From positions 1 through 64,000 of IMG/VR virus record IMGVR_UViG_3300032242_002477: a DNA stretch of 64,000 nt; one strand, written 5' to 3'. The translations under genes and the position numbers were made by a program. The notes beneath the pieces are model-generated. The model saw nothing but the letters and a program-made list of their open reading frames with translations. It was not told where the DNA came from and did no database searches. Position 1 is the stretch's first letter. The number at the start of each line of letters is the position of its first letter. Source of the DNA: a virus. This document shows positions 9,363-18,488 of the stretch, piece after piece.

Positions 9363-9364
9363 AT

Positions 9365-10015
9365 ATGGCAGAAAAATATGCAGTAATAATTACAGGCAAT
9401 GGCAACACTACTCGAGCTAACGTAGAGGCTCTTTTAGACGACCATTACTACGCAAAAGGAAAAAATGGCACTATTGTGCTTCCATTCTACGGTCGTCCAA
9501 GTCAAGGGCAGGTATGGTCAGCTCAATTGGCTAAATTCCGTGGTTTGGACATAGTAATTTTTTCACAGCAAAACGCATTTTTAGACAACATATCAAGCGC
9601 TTCATTAATTGAGACAGACACACCTATTGACGACGCTATCTCTCAGTTTAGCTCTAAAGAGCTGGATTTATTTATTCTTTGGGATGATGAAGATGAGGTT
9701 TCAGCCCGTGCTTTAGCCATATCTAAAAAGCTTAAGATTTCAGCTTTTGACCTCTGCGACGGTCTAGTTGTAATCACGCCAAATGCCTCTTTAGAGCCAC
9801 AAAATGTGCCTGACATGCCCGATATAGAGGTAGATGTTTCTGAGGCCTTTGAGGAGCCTTCTGAGGCCGAAGAAGAGGATTTAGAAGAAGTTGACTCAGA
9901 GGAGTCCGAAGATGAAGAAGAAACGTTTGAAGAAGTGTTTTGGGGGCTTCAAGCCCTTATTAAGGCACTAGCTAAAGCTGTAGTAGAGGAAATGAAGGCT
10001 CAAGGCCTAAAGTGA
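9365..10015 (+). CDS. Conserved-looking hypothetical with acidic C terminus
   Basis: 216 aa. Residues 1-140 alternate strands and helices in a Rossmann-like way (YAVIITGNGN at the start, DLFILWDDEDE near 105). Residues 145-190 are almost all Glu/Asp/Ser, then a short helix ends the protein. No family assigned. It opens the replication block and overlaps the next gene by GTGA. A nucleotide- or protein-binding role is only a guess. Confidence 0.6.
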   Translation: MAEKYAVIITGNGNTTRANVEALLDDHYYAKGKNGTIVLPFYGRPSQGQVWSAQLAKFRGLDIVIFSQQNAFLDNISSASLIETDTPIDDAISQFSSKELDLFILWDDEDEVSARALAISKKLKISAFDLCDGLVVITPNASLEPQNVPDMPDIEVDVSEAFEEPSEAEEEDLEEVDSEESEDEEETFEEVFWGLQALIKALAKAVVEEMKAQGLK

Positions 10016-10857
10016 TATCTGCTCGAGCTTGGATGGTCTTAATTGAGGCTGCAGTAAACCACGTAGACCTTAGCGGGTACGCCATGTCTAAATCCTTTAA
10101 GGAAGGTCGAGATGCGATGGAGGCTGCCCTAAAAGAGCTTCGTGAGGTTGGTTATATTGAACTAATTAAGCAACAAATTAAGGGAAAATGGGTTACAAAC
10201 CAGTCTATTACGAGCACTGGTTACCGAGCCCTGGAAACCCGTTGTCAGATATCACTAGCTATGCAGAATAGCAATAACGCTGTTATATCTAATTCTTTAA
10301 ATAGTAAACCAGGTACACCGAACGAGTCGGTGGAAGAGTTCATGAAGGTAGACATTAACGTGGGATATGAGTTCTTTGAAAAACAATCTTCTATGGATAA
10401 AGACGAGCAGTTGGCCGAACGAAATAAAGCCGAAGCTAAAAAGAAAGCCGAGTACGTTGAGTTTCGTGAGAAAAAACGTTCTGAAAAACGAATTAGCCGT
10501 CATGAAGTTGCTCAAGAGCTTTGGACTGTAACTGATGTTGGTTACGATTTTGCTGACCGCATTCATAAATACTGGCACATTAAGCCTTGGTCCGTTACCA
10601 ATAGTAAATTTATCCCTGCACTTGACACGATGCGTAAAAAACACGACACTAACGGTCGTATAGAGGTTTTAGTTATGGACCAATTTTTTTCCAGCATTAA
10701 CTTTGAAAAGTACGATGATGCTGAAGCTGTTTGGCGTTTATTTATATCTAGATTTCCAAATTTTGTTCAACGTGCTAAGTTATCTATACTGCCCGAAGAA
10801 GTTTCAGATAAAGAGCTAGCTATTCAAACCAAATCTCGTTCATGGTTGGAGGATTAA
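10012..10857 (+). CDS. Winged-helix replication-initiation-like protein
   Basis: 281 aa, GTG start overlapping the previous stop. Residues 1-75 look like a winged helix (ALKELREVGYIELIKQQIKGKWVTN). Residues 120-165 are a charged helix, probably coiled coil. The C-terminal part (HEVAQELWTVTDVGYDF to the end) is helical. Because a DnaC-like loader and a DnaB-like helicase follow, a DnaD/initiator-type role is plausible; no diagnostic motif was seen. Confidence 0.55.
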   Translation: MISARAWMVLIEAAVNHVDLSGYAMSKSFKEGRDAMEAALKELREVGYIELIKQQIKGKWVTNQSITSTGYRALETRCQISLAMQNSNNAVISNSLNSKPGTPNESVEEFMKVDINVGYEFFEKQSSMDKDEQLAERNKAEAKKKAEYVEFREKKRSEKRISRHEVAQELWTVTDVGYDFADRIHKYWHIKPWSVTNSKFIPALDTMRKKHDTNGRIEVLVMDQFFSSINFEKYDDAEAVWRLFISRFPNFVQRAKLSILPEEVSDKELAIQTKSRSWLED

Positions 10858-11546
10858 TGTTTAAGTCAATAGACGTACCGCTTCGTCGCCGTACTTGGAT
10901 GCAGATTGCGGCGATTCCTAAAAATCGTATTGGTTGGGAGTTTGAGGATTGCAGCGACACTTCAGAAGAAGATATCCGTTTAATTAAGGCTTGGATTCGT
11001 AAAGTAGAAAGTGGACATGTAATTCGCGCTGAAGGAGAAAAAGGTTGTGGTCGCGGGTTGCTACTATACGGAGAGCCAGGGCACGGTAAAACCACCCTTT
11101 CATTGGTAATCTTGCAGGATTTGTTACTTCGTGTAACTCCCTCGGTGTTTGTTCCTGCAGAAAATAAGACTTTAGTTCGCCCGTGTTATTTCATCACCTA
11201 TAATGCTTTGTTAGATTTAAAAGGTTCAACAATGGATGACCCAACCTCTGAAGAATTAACTTTGTTTGATGGAATTATGGGGAATTGCATTGACGACGCG
11301 TACAACATTCGTGTTTTAGTTATTGACGATGTAGGCAAAGAGCATAATTCTGGTTCTGGATGGCAAAAAACAATGTTGCATCATGTATTACGCACGCGGT
11401 TTAATAATGGTCTTCCTACTATCGTTACATCAAATCTTCCACCAGAAGCTTGGGATGCAACATATGGTTCTGCAACAGAATCGTTTGCCCGAGAAGCTTT
11501 TGTACCTATTGCATTAAAATCTCCTCAAGGAGATTTGCGAAAGTGA
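10857..11546 (+). CDS. AAA+ ATPase, DnaC-like helicase loader
   Basis: 229 aa. Walker A GEPGHGKTT at residues 72-80 and Walker B RVLVIDDVG at about 152-160 are clear; sensor-1-like TIVTSNLPPEAW follows near 200. This is the DnaC/IstB type of AAA+ ATPase that loads the replicative helicase. ATG 10857 is chosen over an in-frame ATG at 10842 because GGAGG precedes it at correct spacing and it overlaps the upstream TAA (TAATG). The partner DnaB-like helicase is at 12254. Confidence 0.85.
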   Translation: MFKSIDVPLRRRTWMQIAAIPKNRIGWEFEDCSDTSEEDIRLIKAWIRKVESGHVIRAEGEKGCGRGLLLYGEPGHGKTTLSLVILQDLLLRVTPSVFVPAENKTLVRPCYFITYNALLDLKGSTMDDPTSEELTLFDGIMGNCIDDAYNIRVLVIDDVGKEHNSGSGWQKTMLHHVLRTRFNNGLPTIVTSNLPPEAWDATYGSATESFAREAFVPIALKSPQGDLRK

Positions 11547-11557
11547 TGGAGGGTGCA

Positions 11558-11851
11558 ATGGACCAAGATGTAAAGCTAATCCAAATATTTTTGGGGGCTT
11601 CGTCTACACCAGCAGTTTTTGAGGTTAGCACTACTCAAGATGGGGATTTAATATGTAATTGCCCTGGGTATAGAGGGCGACGACGTTGTAAGCACGTTCA
11701 ATTTGTACAGGCTAGAATAGATGGAAATAATGGTTCATATCCATTAGAAATTTCAAAACGAGCTACGCAAGAAGAAGCTGATAAAGCCCAAACATCTACA
11801 GAACTTTTTAGAGAGTTCATTATTAAATTTGGAAAAATAGAGGTTTTTTAA
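11558..11851 (+). CDS. SWIM-type zinc-finger protein
   Basis: 97 aa. Residues 32-43 hold CNCPGYRGRRRCKH, a CxC...CxH arrangement that matches the SWIM zinc finger (usually CxCx(n)CxH), preceded by a beta segment as in SWIM domains. SWIM domains bind DNA or proteins, often in SNF2 and recombination factors. GGAGG lies just upstream of ATG 11558; ATG 11546 is an alternative. It lies between the helicase loader and the helicase. Confidence 0.65.
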   Translation: MDQDVKLIQIFLGASSTPAVFEVSTTQDGDLICNCPGYRGRRRCKHVQFVQARIDGNNGSYPLEISKRATQEEADKAQTSTELFREFIIKFGKIEVF

Positions 11852-11852
11852 A

Positions 11853-12257
11853 ATGTACAAAGGGGACTTAAGTAATGAGCTTACTAAACGTGTTTTAGTT
11901 ACTACAGACATTGTGATAACTAAATACAAAACATTTACTAAAAAATTTAAAGTAATTCCTAAGATAAACAATTATTACACGTTAAACAAAAAAGCTTTAA
12001 GTGGTTATTATTTGTTTGGCGATAGGACTCAGTTTACTTTAGAGTTAATTATGTTTGGTGATTCCCAAGAAGATTTAGACGAAATTGTTGAGTACTTAGA
12101 AAACTCTGGTACTAATCCTTTTCGTTACGCCAACTTGTACGCTTCGCCCGCAGCTCTTGTAGAAGACTTGCCTTATAGACCTGAAGTTGTGGGAGTTATA
12201 GATATACCTGAAAGACAATTACGATACGGACATTGGGGAATGGATTCAATACGATGA
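11853..12257 (+). CDS. Hypothetical protein in helicase operon
   Basis: 134 aa, starting one base after the SWIM gene and overlapping the helicase start by ATGA. Lys-rich N terminus, then a mixed alpha/beta segment with DSQEDLDEIVEYLENSGTNPF. No motif recognised. Its fixed place between loader-associated genes and DnaB suggests a replication accessory role (inference only). Confidence 0.6.
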   Translation: MYKGDLSNELTKRVLVTTDIVITKYKTFTKKFKVIPKINNYYTLNKKALSGYYLFGDRTQFTLELIMFGDSQEDLDEIVEYLENSGTNPFRYANLYASPAALVEDLPYRPEVVGVIDIPERQLRYGHWGMDSIR

Positions 12258-13489
12258 ATAATGAAAAAAAATTATTAAGTAAAGCTATTTTAGGTCGTGA
12301 CATTGTTCCACTATTAATGCGTAATGTAAACTTAAATTGGTTTGGCGACGACGACGACAAGCGTGTTTGGACTTTTGTACGCGACCACTATTCAAAATAT
12401 GGTGAATGCCCTACTCAAGATGTTATACACAATAACTACCCTACGTATGTTATTTTAGACAACGTATACGATAGTCTTGATTACTTAATTGACTCTGTGG
12501 TTGAGCAACGTAGAAAGATTTCTACGGTAAACATGATTCGCGAGGCAGTTAACTCGATTGATAAAGACCAAAATCATGAAGATGCTTTATTAAAGCTTCA
12601 ACGCGGATTAATTCGTTTAGAAGATGATGGCTTAAGTGGTAGCACTGATATTGATTTAACCAAAGACCCCCTGCGTAGATGGGATGATTATTTAGAGCGT
12701 AAAGATTTACCTAATGGTTTGCGAGGAATTCCTACGGGATTTCCCACAATTGACCAAGCAACCAGCGGTTTGCAAAACGGGCAGCTTGTGGTAATTATTG
12801 CTCCGCCTAAAACAGGTAAGTCAACACTTGCTTTGCAAGTAGCTCTAAATTTACACCGCGAGCATGGAAAAGTTCCTATGTTTCAGTCTTTTGAGATGAG
12901 CAACATAGAGCAAGAAAACCGCTATGATGCTATGCGTTCACTTATTTCTCATCACCGTTTACTTACAGGTACTTTAACTCAAGATGAAGAAGCTAGATAT
13001 AAGAAGATTCTTGAGGGCTTAGAAAAAATAGACCATAAATTTTGGTTAGTTGATTCCGCAGCTGGCTCAACCGTTTCAGGTATCGCAAGCAAAATTCAAA
13101 CATTACAGCCTGATATTGTATTTATTGATGGTGTCTACCTCATGATAGACGAGCAGTCTGGTGAGGCTAATACCCCACAGGCATTGACAAATATTACTCG
13201 CTCCTTAAAACGTTTAGCTCAGCGTTTTAACAAGCCAATAGTCATCACTACCCAGGTCTTGACTTGGAAAATGAAAAAAGGTAATGTTACCGCCGACTCA
13301 ATTGGTTATTCATCTTCATTTTTTCAAGACGCGGATATCATCTTAGGCTTACAACGTGAAGATGAGAATGTTGATGACACTCGTTTACTTAAGGTTGTTG
13401 CCAGCCGTAACTCTGGCCCAGCTGAGGTAACCTTAGAATGGCAATGGAACGAAGGTCGTTTCCGAGAAATGGATGCAGGTGATTTATGA
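12254..13489 (+). CDS. Replicative DNA helicase, DnaB-like
   Basis: 411 aa. Walker A APPKTGKST at 183-191, SFEMSN near 212, and Walker B DIVFIDG near 287 define a DnaB/RecA-fold helicase; FNKPIVITTQ and the final FREMDAG also fit. The N-terminal domain is about 120 residues. ATG 12254 overlaps the previous stop as ATGA. It should unwind DNA 5'-3' ahead of the phage polymerase, with the primase encoded next. Confidence 0.9.
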   Translation: MNNEKKLLSKAILGRDIVPLLMRNVNLNWFGDDDDKRVWTFVRDHYSKYGECPTQDVIHNNYPTYVILDNVYDSLDYLIDSVVEQRRKISTVNMIREAVNSIDKDQNHEDALLKLQRGLIRLEDDGLSGSTDIDLTKDPLRRWDDYLERKDLPNGLRGIPTGFPTIDQATSGLQNGQLVVIIAPPKTGKSTLALQVALNLHREHGKVPMFQSFEMSNIEQENRYDAMRSLISHHRLLTGTLTQDEEARYKKILEGLEKIDHKFWLVDSAAGSTVSGIASKIQTLQPDIVFIDGVYLMIDEQSGEANTPQALTNITRSLKRLAQRFNKPIVITTQVLTWKMKKGNVTADSIGYSSSFFQDADIILGLQREDENVDDTRLLKVVASRNSGPAEVTLEWQWNEGRFREMDAGDL

Positions 13490-13608
13490 GCATTTCCGAA
13501 CGCATGAAGCGCGTACTAGAGCTTCGTCGTTCGTCTGCCTCCACACCAGTAAAGAATAAAAAGAAATACACACGCAAAAAAAAGTATAAGGGGAAAGATG
13601 ACGATTGA
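13486..13608 (+). CDS. Small basic protein
   Basis: 40 aa. It begins MSISERMKRVLELRR and continues with a Lys-rich tail. The start overlaps the helicase stop (ATGA) and the end overlaps the primase start by 11 bases, the same coupling as its neighbours. Nucleic-acid binding is likely from its charge; nothing more can be said. It is short enough to be a chance frame. Confidence 0.45.
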   Translation: MSISERMKRVLELRRSSASTPVKNKKKYTRKKKYKGKDDD

Positions 13609-14527
13609 AGATATGCAGGAGCTACTTGACCGACTAGGTGTTGAGTACTACAACACTAGAGGTTCAGAGATTCAAGGGGCTTGCCCTGCTCACTTTCAAC
13701 GCACTGGGCATGAAGACCACAATCCTTCTTGGTGGATTAACTCCGAGACTGGTGCTCATATCTGTTTTTCTTGCCATTTCAAGGGAGGATTGCAGTCTCT
13801 TGTTTCTTACGTAAATGGTATAGACTTTGAACAGGCTAAAGATTGGTTGTCTCAAGGAGAGACCAACCTAACTAAGGCATTAGAACGCCTTGAAAAAAAG
13901 AAAGAACCAGTATTTAAAGATGTTCCAGAGTTAACTGAGGCAAATCTTGCGGCTTTTATTTCCCCTCCGCAAGATATGTTGAAGGAGCGCGGCCTTACTG
14001 CCGAGGCCGCCTCTTTCTACGGTATTCAATGGGATAAACAAAAAAATTGTTGGATTTTACCGATTCGTGACCCGTTTACTGGAAAGTTATGGGGTTGGCA
14101 AGAAAAAGGTTCTAACCGTTATTTTAAAAATTACCCTACAGGCGTTCAAAAAAGTCAAGCATTATTTGGTTATGGAAATTATTTAACGGGAACGATGATT
14201 GTGGTCGAGTCCCCATTAGATGTGGCCAGACTCTTGTCTGTAGGGATTACAGGGGGAGTTTCTACATACGGGTCTGCTATATCTGTTACCCAACTTAATT
14301 TAATACGTGGAGCTGAAAATATTATATTTGCAATGGACAACGATGATTCTGGCCGTTCTTCTTCTGAGAATTTACTTCAATGGTCAATTAAGCTAGGGTT
14401 TGAGGCACGATTCTTTAATTATAAAGATATAGACGTTAAAGACATAGGTGGAATGAGTAAGGCAGAGATTTTGATGGGATTAGAGTCGGCAAAACATTCG
14501 ATATTAGGAGAGAAGGCGCTTTGGTGA
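13598..14527 (+). CDS. DNA primase, DnaG-like (zinc finger plus TOPRIM)
   Basis: 309 aa. The zinc ligands C29, H32, C56 and C59 form a CHC2 finger. The TOPRIM core shows IVVESPLDVARL (E204) and AMDNDDSGR (D248, D250). The protein is shorter than bacterial DnaG and lacks its helicase-binding tail, as usual in phages. AAGGGG precedes the ATG. It works with the adjacent DnaB-like helicase to prime lagging-strand synthesis. Confidence 0.9.
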   Translation: MTIEDMQELLDRLGVEYYNTRGSEIQGACPAHFQRTGHEDHNPSWWINSETGAHICFSCHFKGGLQSLVSYVNGIDFEQAKDWLSQGETNLTKALERLEKKKEPVFKDVPELTEANLAAFISPPQDMLKERGLTAEAASFYGIQWDKQKNCWILPIRDPFTGKLWGWQEKGSNRYFKNYPTGVQKSQALFGYGNYLTGTMIVVESPLDVARLLSVGITGGVSTYGSAISVTQLNLIRGAENIIFAMDNDDSGRSSSENLLQWSIKLGFEARFFNYKDIDVKDIGGMSKAEILMGLESAKHSILGEKALW

Positions 14528-15051
14528 TTATTGGACTATCAGGATACGCACAGGCTGGAAAAGACACAGTTGCAAAGTATTTAATTGAGGAGCACGGATT
14601 TGAGCGCATAGCATTTGCTGACACTATTCGCGACATTCTTTGGGAGATGAATCCCTTATTAGGAGATGATTTACATTTACAAACCGTAATTGATGACTAT
14701 GGTTGGGATGTAGCAAAAACTAAGTTTCCAGAAGTTCGTCGTTTACTTCAAGAAATAGGTGTTAGCGCAAGAAAGTATTTAGATGAAAACATTTGGATTG
14801 CTGCTGCTTTGAGAAAGATAGACAGCGAAGGTAACTATGTTATTACTGACGTTCGTTTTGCAAACGAAGCCGTTATGGTGCGTCAACTTGGAGGACGAGT
14901 ATGGCGCGTAGAACGCCCTGGGGTATACGCCGTAAACAATCACGTATCAGAAAATGATTTAGTTGGTTGGAAGTTTGATGCTTACCTACTTAACTTTGGA
15001 ACTATAGAAGAATTAAACGAGTCTGTTAAGGCTTGCTTAGAGCTCGTATGA
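14524..15051 (+). CDS. Deoxynucleoside monophosphate kinase-like protein
   Basis: 175 aa with GTG start overlapping the primase stop. P-loop GYAQAGKDT at residues 7-15, then FERIAFADTIRDILWEMNP, as in T4 gp1-type dNMP kinases and related phage kinases. VITDVRFANEAVMVRQLGG near 105 is the usual second motif. It should raise dNTP supply for replication. TTG 14521 is an alternative start. Confidence 0.85.
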   Translation: MIIGLSGYAQAGKDTVAKYLIEEHGFERIAFADTIRDILWEMNPLLGDDLHLQTVIDDYGWDVAKTKFPEVRRLLQEIGVSARKYLDENIWIAAALRKIDSEGNYVITDVRFANEAVMVRQLGGRVWRVERPGVYAVNNHVSENDLVGWKFDAYLLNFGTIEELNESVKACLELV

Positions 15052-16637
15052 CTTTTAAAGGTACCTTACTTCCATATCAACCTGAGGCCGTTGAGCTTAT
15101 GTGCAAACGTAAAAAGGTTTTAGTGGCGTACGATTTAGGGCTTGGTAAGACGGTATTAACAATTGCCGCAATTGAACGCCTTATGGATGAAAAGAAAATA
15201 AAAGAACCTGGTCTTGTTATTTGCCTTTCAAGTATTAAGTATCAGTGGCATAATCAAATTGCAAAATTTACTGAGAGTACTTCTAAGTCCATAGTTATTG
15301 ACGGAACAAAAGCTAAACGTGAAAAACAATATGCCGAAGCACTTGACTGGGAAAACAGTGGCATTGACTACATTATTATGAACTACGAACAAGTGGTCAA
15401 CGATTGGGATATTGTAAAGAAACTTCCTCGTGGCTTTGTGGTGTTAGATGAAGCCACTGCTATTAAGTCTTTTCGTTCTAAACGTTCTAAGCATGTTAAG
15501 CGTTTAATTAATGCTCCGTTTAAATACGCGTTAACAGGCACTCCTATTGAGAACGGAAAACCCGAAGAACTGTTCAGCATAATGCAGTTCGTTGACGATA
15601 CTGTGCTTGGTAGATTTGATATCTTTGATAAGGCTTTTATTATCCGCAACAACTGGGGTGCCGTGGAAAGATATCGCAACCTTCCAGTGCTTCACGAAAA
15701 GCTAAAAGAAGCTTGCGTAAGAAAAGCGCAAAAAGACCCCGATGTGGCGCCGTACCTTCCAGACGCAATTCATAAAGACCCAATTACTATCACTTTAGAC
15801 CGTAAGACCGCCAAGCTGTACGGAGTTATCTTGAACGACCTACTAGCTGACTTGGACGACGCACAAAACCTATTTGGTAAATCTTTTAATATTTTTGCTC
15901 ACTATGGTCTGGAATCGGGATACGGCGGTGAGGCCGAAGAGATTCGGGGAAAAATTATGGCTAAGGTTGGGTGCCTAAAGATGCTGTGTGCCCACCCAGA
16001 CCTACTTAAAACTAGCGCTCATAAATACGACATGATGACTGGTGAAGGGTCCAAATATGCCTATGAATTGGTTCAAGAAGGGTTCTTAGACGGCCTAACT
16101 TCGTCCCCAAAGTTTGACTACCTCATTGAGTATGTAAACGATTTTTTGGACGAAAATGAAAACAATAAAGCAGTAATATTCGTCACATATGTTGACATGC
16201 TGGACAAGATTGCCGATACTTTAGGCAGAGATAAATGCGTAGTTTATTCGGGCAAATTAGATGCTCAGACTAAAGAGGAGAACAAAATTGCTTTCAATAC
16301 TGAGCCTTCTACTCGGGTACTTGTTTCTAGCGATGCTGGTGGTTACGGCGTTGATTTGCCCGCTGGAAATCTACTTATCAATTACGACCTACCGTGGTCG
16401 GCAGGCCTTGCCACACAAAGAAACGGACGTATCAAAAGAGCCTCGTCAACCTGGGAAACCATTGTAATTCAAGACATTTTAGTTGCGGGGTCCATCGAAA
16501 TTCGACAGCATTCGATGCTAAACCAAAAGAATGCGGTAGCAAATGCCGTATTAGATGGGGAAGGCATAAATGAAGAGGGCGGCGTTACTATGTCTGTGGG
16601 CAGTTTGAGCGGATTCTTGCGCTTAATGTCCGTATGA
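15048..16637 (+). CDS. SNF2/DEAD-type superfamily 2 helicase
   Basis: 529 aa. Walker A YDLGLGKT near 28-35, a DEAT box at 134-137 in place of DEAH, LTGTPIENG, and a C-terminal helicase domain with SSDAGGYGVDLP and QRNGRIKR. This is the SNF2-like family common in phages, probably used in branch migration, repair or replication restart. ATG 15048 overlaps the upstream TGA. It is full length for the minimal core. Confidence 0.88.
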   Translation: MTFKGTLLPYQPEAVELMCKRKKVLVAYDLGLGKTVLTIAAIERLMDEKKIKEPGLVICLSSIKYQWHNQIAKFTESTSKSIVIDGTKAKREKQYAEALDWENSGIDYIIMNYEQVVNDWDIVKKLPRGFVVLDEATAIKSFRSKRSKHVKRLINAPFKYALTGTPIENGKPEELFSIMQFVDDTVLGRFDIFDKAFIIRNNWGAVERYRNLPVLHEKLKEACVRKAQKDPDVAPYLPDAIHKDPITITLDRKTAKLYGVILNDLLADLDDAQNLFGKSFNIFAHYGLESGYGGEAEEIRGKIMAKVGCLKMLCAHPDLLKTSAHKYDMMTGEGSKYAYELVQEGFLDGLTSSPKFDYLIEYVNDFLDENENNKAVIFVTYVDMLDKIADTLGRDKCVVYSGKLDAQTKEENKIAFNTEPSTRVLVSSDAGGYGVDLPAGNLLINYDLPWSAGLATQRNGRIKRASSTWETIVIQDILVAGSIEIRQHSMLNQKNAVANAVLDGEGINEEGGVTMSVGSLSGFLRLMSV

Positions 16638-16644
16638 TTTAACC

Positions 16645-16797
16645 ATGCCTAACGCACCTAAGACACCTACGCGCACTATCCGCGTCTCGGACGAGCTCTG
16701 GACAGCCGTACAAAAGAAGGCTGCCTCTGAGAAGGTCACCGTTACCAGCGTCATTATTGAGGCGCTAGAGGCTTATTTAGACCAAGTTGACAACTAG
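16645..16797 (+). CDS. Ribbon-helix-helix DNA-binding protein
   Basis: 50 aa. TRTIRVSDELWTAVQKKAA followed by a second helix with SVIIEALEAYL is a standard Arc/CopG ribbon-helix-helix. Its codons are more GC-rich than those of its neighbours, which may mean a recent origin. There is no clear SD before ATG 16645. It is probably a transcription regulator; a possible promoter overlaps its 3' end. Confidence 0.75.
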   Translation: MPNAPKTPTRTIRVSDELWTAVQKKAASEKVTVTSVIIEALEAYLDQVDN

Positions 16798-16838
16798 TAT
16801 TTACCTCCACTAATGTCTCCCCTTGAAAGGGGTAATCA
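16787..16838 (+). promoter_or_regulatory. Possible promoter and SD-sequestering hairpin
   Basis: TTGACA at 16787-16792 is a perfect -35, but the best -10, TAATGT at 16811-16816 with an 18-base spacer, is weak. Immediately after, CCCCTT (16818-16823) can pair with AAGGGG, which is the ribosome site for ATG 16838. The combination suggests a new transcript whose first SD is in a small hairpin. Confidence 0.3.
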
Positions 16839-17242
16839 TGACATTAGATACCAACAACTTAAAGCGCGAAGTGCAGCAATACGCTGCCCTTAAAGAGCAA
16901 ATTTCTCAGTTAACAAAGCGCCAATCTGAAATAAAAACTCGCCTTATTGATACTCTTAAAGAGTACGGCGAAGAAGATTCCAAAGGACATATCGTTCTTG
17001 ATGTGAACGATGAGGTTTCTGGCATTCAAAAACTTACTCATCAACGCAAAGTATCAAAGCAATTTGATGAGGATGTTGCTGAAGATATACTTACAGATAA
17101 AGGGATTTATAAGCAGTGTATTCAAGTTGTTGAAGTGCTTGATGAAGCTGCTATTATGGCTGCGTATTACCAGGGCACTTTAACTGAAGCCGATATTGAT
17201 AATATGTTCCCATCTAAAGTTACTTACGCATTTATCGCATGA
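16838..17242 (+). CDS. Coiled-coil hypothetical protein
   Basis: 134 aa. Residues 1-40 form a helix with heptad spacing (LKREVQQYAALKEQISQLTKRQ). The remainder has alternating strands and helices. AAAGGGG precedes ATG 16838; a TTG at 16823 is less likely. It overlaps the next gene by ATGA. No family recognised. Confidence 0.6.
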   Translation: MTLDTNNLKREVQQYAALKEQISQLTKRQSEIKTRLIDTLKEYGEEDSKGHIVLDVNDEVSGIQKLTHQRKVSKQFDEDVAEDILTDKGIYKQCIQVVEVLDEAAIMAAYYQGTLTEADIDNMFPSKVTYAFIA

Positions 17243-17712
17243 CCGAAGATTTTATTGACGCCACGTTTGCTGACCTGTACTATCCAGGCAGTAAACGTAA
17301 ACGTCGTGAACCCGTAACTAAGGTTGTAGAAGATACGACTTGGGATGCAAAGGGTTTTAAGAAGACTTTGCCAAATGGTAAAGAAGTTGATATGTTTACT
17401 ATTGGTGCGTTAGCGGATGCTTTAGGGCGTCCGATTATCACACTAAGAAAATGGATGGAAGAGGGTTACTTACCTACGTCTCCTTACCGATTGCCAGCAA
17501 AAGTTGACAAAAAAGGAAAAGTAGTGCAAGGTAGACGCTTGTATACCCGTCCAATGATTGAAAAAGCTGTCGAGCTCTTTTCTAAAGCTGGCGTATTACA
17601 CGCAAAGCGTATAGAATGGTCCTCGCATCAGAAGCTCTCCAAAGAGATTTCTGATTCTTGGAGTAATATCCAAGCAATGGAAACGGAAACAATAGAAACA
17701 ACGGATAGATAA
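17239..17712 (+). CDS. MerR-like helix-turn-helix protein
   Basis: 157 aa. The segment FTIGALADALGRPIITLRKW with the following EEGYLPTSPYRL is a MerR/excisionase-type winged HTH around residues 53-82. The N terminus is basic. It is coupled to the upstream gene by ATGA. A DNA-binding regulator or replication accessory is likely; the target is unknown. Confidence 0.65.
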   Translation: MTEDFIDATFADLYYPGSKRKRREPVTKVVEDTTWDAKGFKKTLPNGKEVDMFTIGALADALGRPIITLRKWMEEGYLPTSPYRLPAKVDKKGKVVQGRRLYTRPMIEKAVELFSKAGVLHAKRIEWSSHQKLSKEISDSWSNIQAMETETIETTDR

Positions 17713-17721
17713 GGAAAATAA

Positions 17722-18408
17722 ATGGCCGTAAACCGCCAGGCGCCAAGCGTCGAAGAATATCTGATTGAGAACGAAGATTTCTCAATTGATGACCGTCCAG
17801 TGTCTTCTGTAAAGCAGACAACATCACCAACAACTGCAGTAGGAGAAGGTTGGGATGCGGGCGATAGCTTAAGCACTCCAGCAGGAGATTATCCTGTTGA
17901 AATGAAACTTAATGAAGACTTTCAAGTAATTAAGTTTCTTGACCCAGACGGTCCTTTTGCAACATATAAGCAACACTTTTTGTCACAGAAGACCGTAGGA
18001 CGCCGTTCGTACATCTCACTTGGTGCGGATGACCCACTAGCTATTAAACTTAATAGCAAGCCTGAAGATAAGCGTGCGTTTACTGTCGCTAATCTCAGCG
18101 CGGTAGGTGGTGCTCAACGCCAGATGTTGATTGCAACTCCACGTCTATATAAAACATTGCATGCTGCACACTTCTCTCCTCAAGGACCTTTGAATAAGGT
18201 TTATTGGGCGATTAGTCGTACAGGAAAAATGCAACAAACTGTTTATCACCTAACACCAATCAAGGGTCGTGACCTCATGGAGGACTGGGCTATTGACGAG
18301 GCAGAAGCTGAAGCCGCAATTAAAGATATGACGTGCTATACACGCGCTGATATCAAAACCCATTCATGGGAAGAGTTGGATGAAATTGCCAACTCATTGT
18401 TGGGCTAA
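17722..18408 (+). CDS. Putative ssDNA-binding protein
   Basis: 228 aa. The central region (about 55-185) is beta-rich: FQVIKFLDPDGPFATYKQHF is reminiscent of the OB fold of T4 gp32, and the C terminus is acidic (DEAEAEAAIKD, EELDEIAN), as in SSBs that recruit partners by an acidic tail. The gp32 zinc cysteines are missing. It lies directly upstream of the DNA polymerase. The family call is inference. Confidence 0.5.
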   Translation: MAVNRQAPSVEEYLIENEDFSIDDRPVSSVKQTTSPTTAVGEGWDAGDSLSTPAGDYPVEMKLNEDFQVIKFLDPDGPFATYKQHFLSQKTVGRRSYISLGADDPLAIKLNSKPEDKRAFTVANLSAVGGAQRQMLIATPRLYKTLHAAHFSPQGPLNKVYWAISRTGKMQQTVYHLTPIKGRDLMEDWAIDEAEAEAAIKDMTCYTRADIKTHSWEELDEIANSLLG

Positions 18409-18420
18409 AGCAAACTAGAT

Positions 18421-18472
18421 GTCTAAAGGTTGGGCGCGTGTTTCCCCCTTTCTTCGCGCTCAGCCTTTAGAC
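18421..18472 (+). promoter_or_regulatory. Strong 18-bp hairpin in the polymerase leader
   Basis: Arms 18421-18438 and 18455-18472 pair over 18 bp with two G-U wobbles and a 16-base loop. No T-run follows; instead AAAGGGG and the polymerase ATG (18489) come next. It may be a translational operator, comparable in place to the T4 gene 43 operator, or a processing site. It is unlikely to be a simple terminator. Confidence 0.7.
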
Positions 18473-18488
18473 CTTAAAGGGGATAAAC

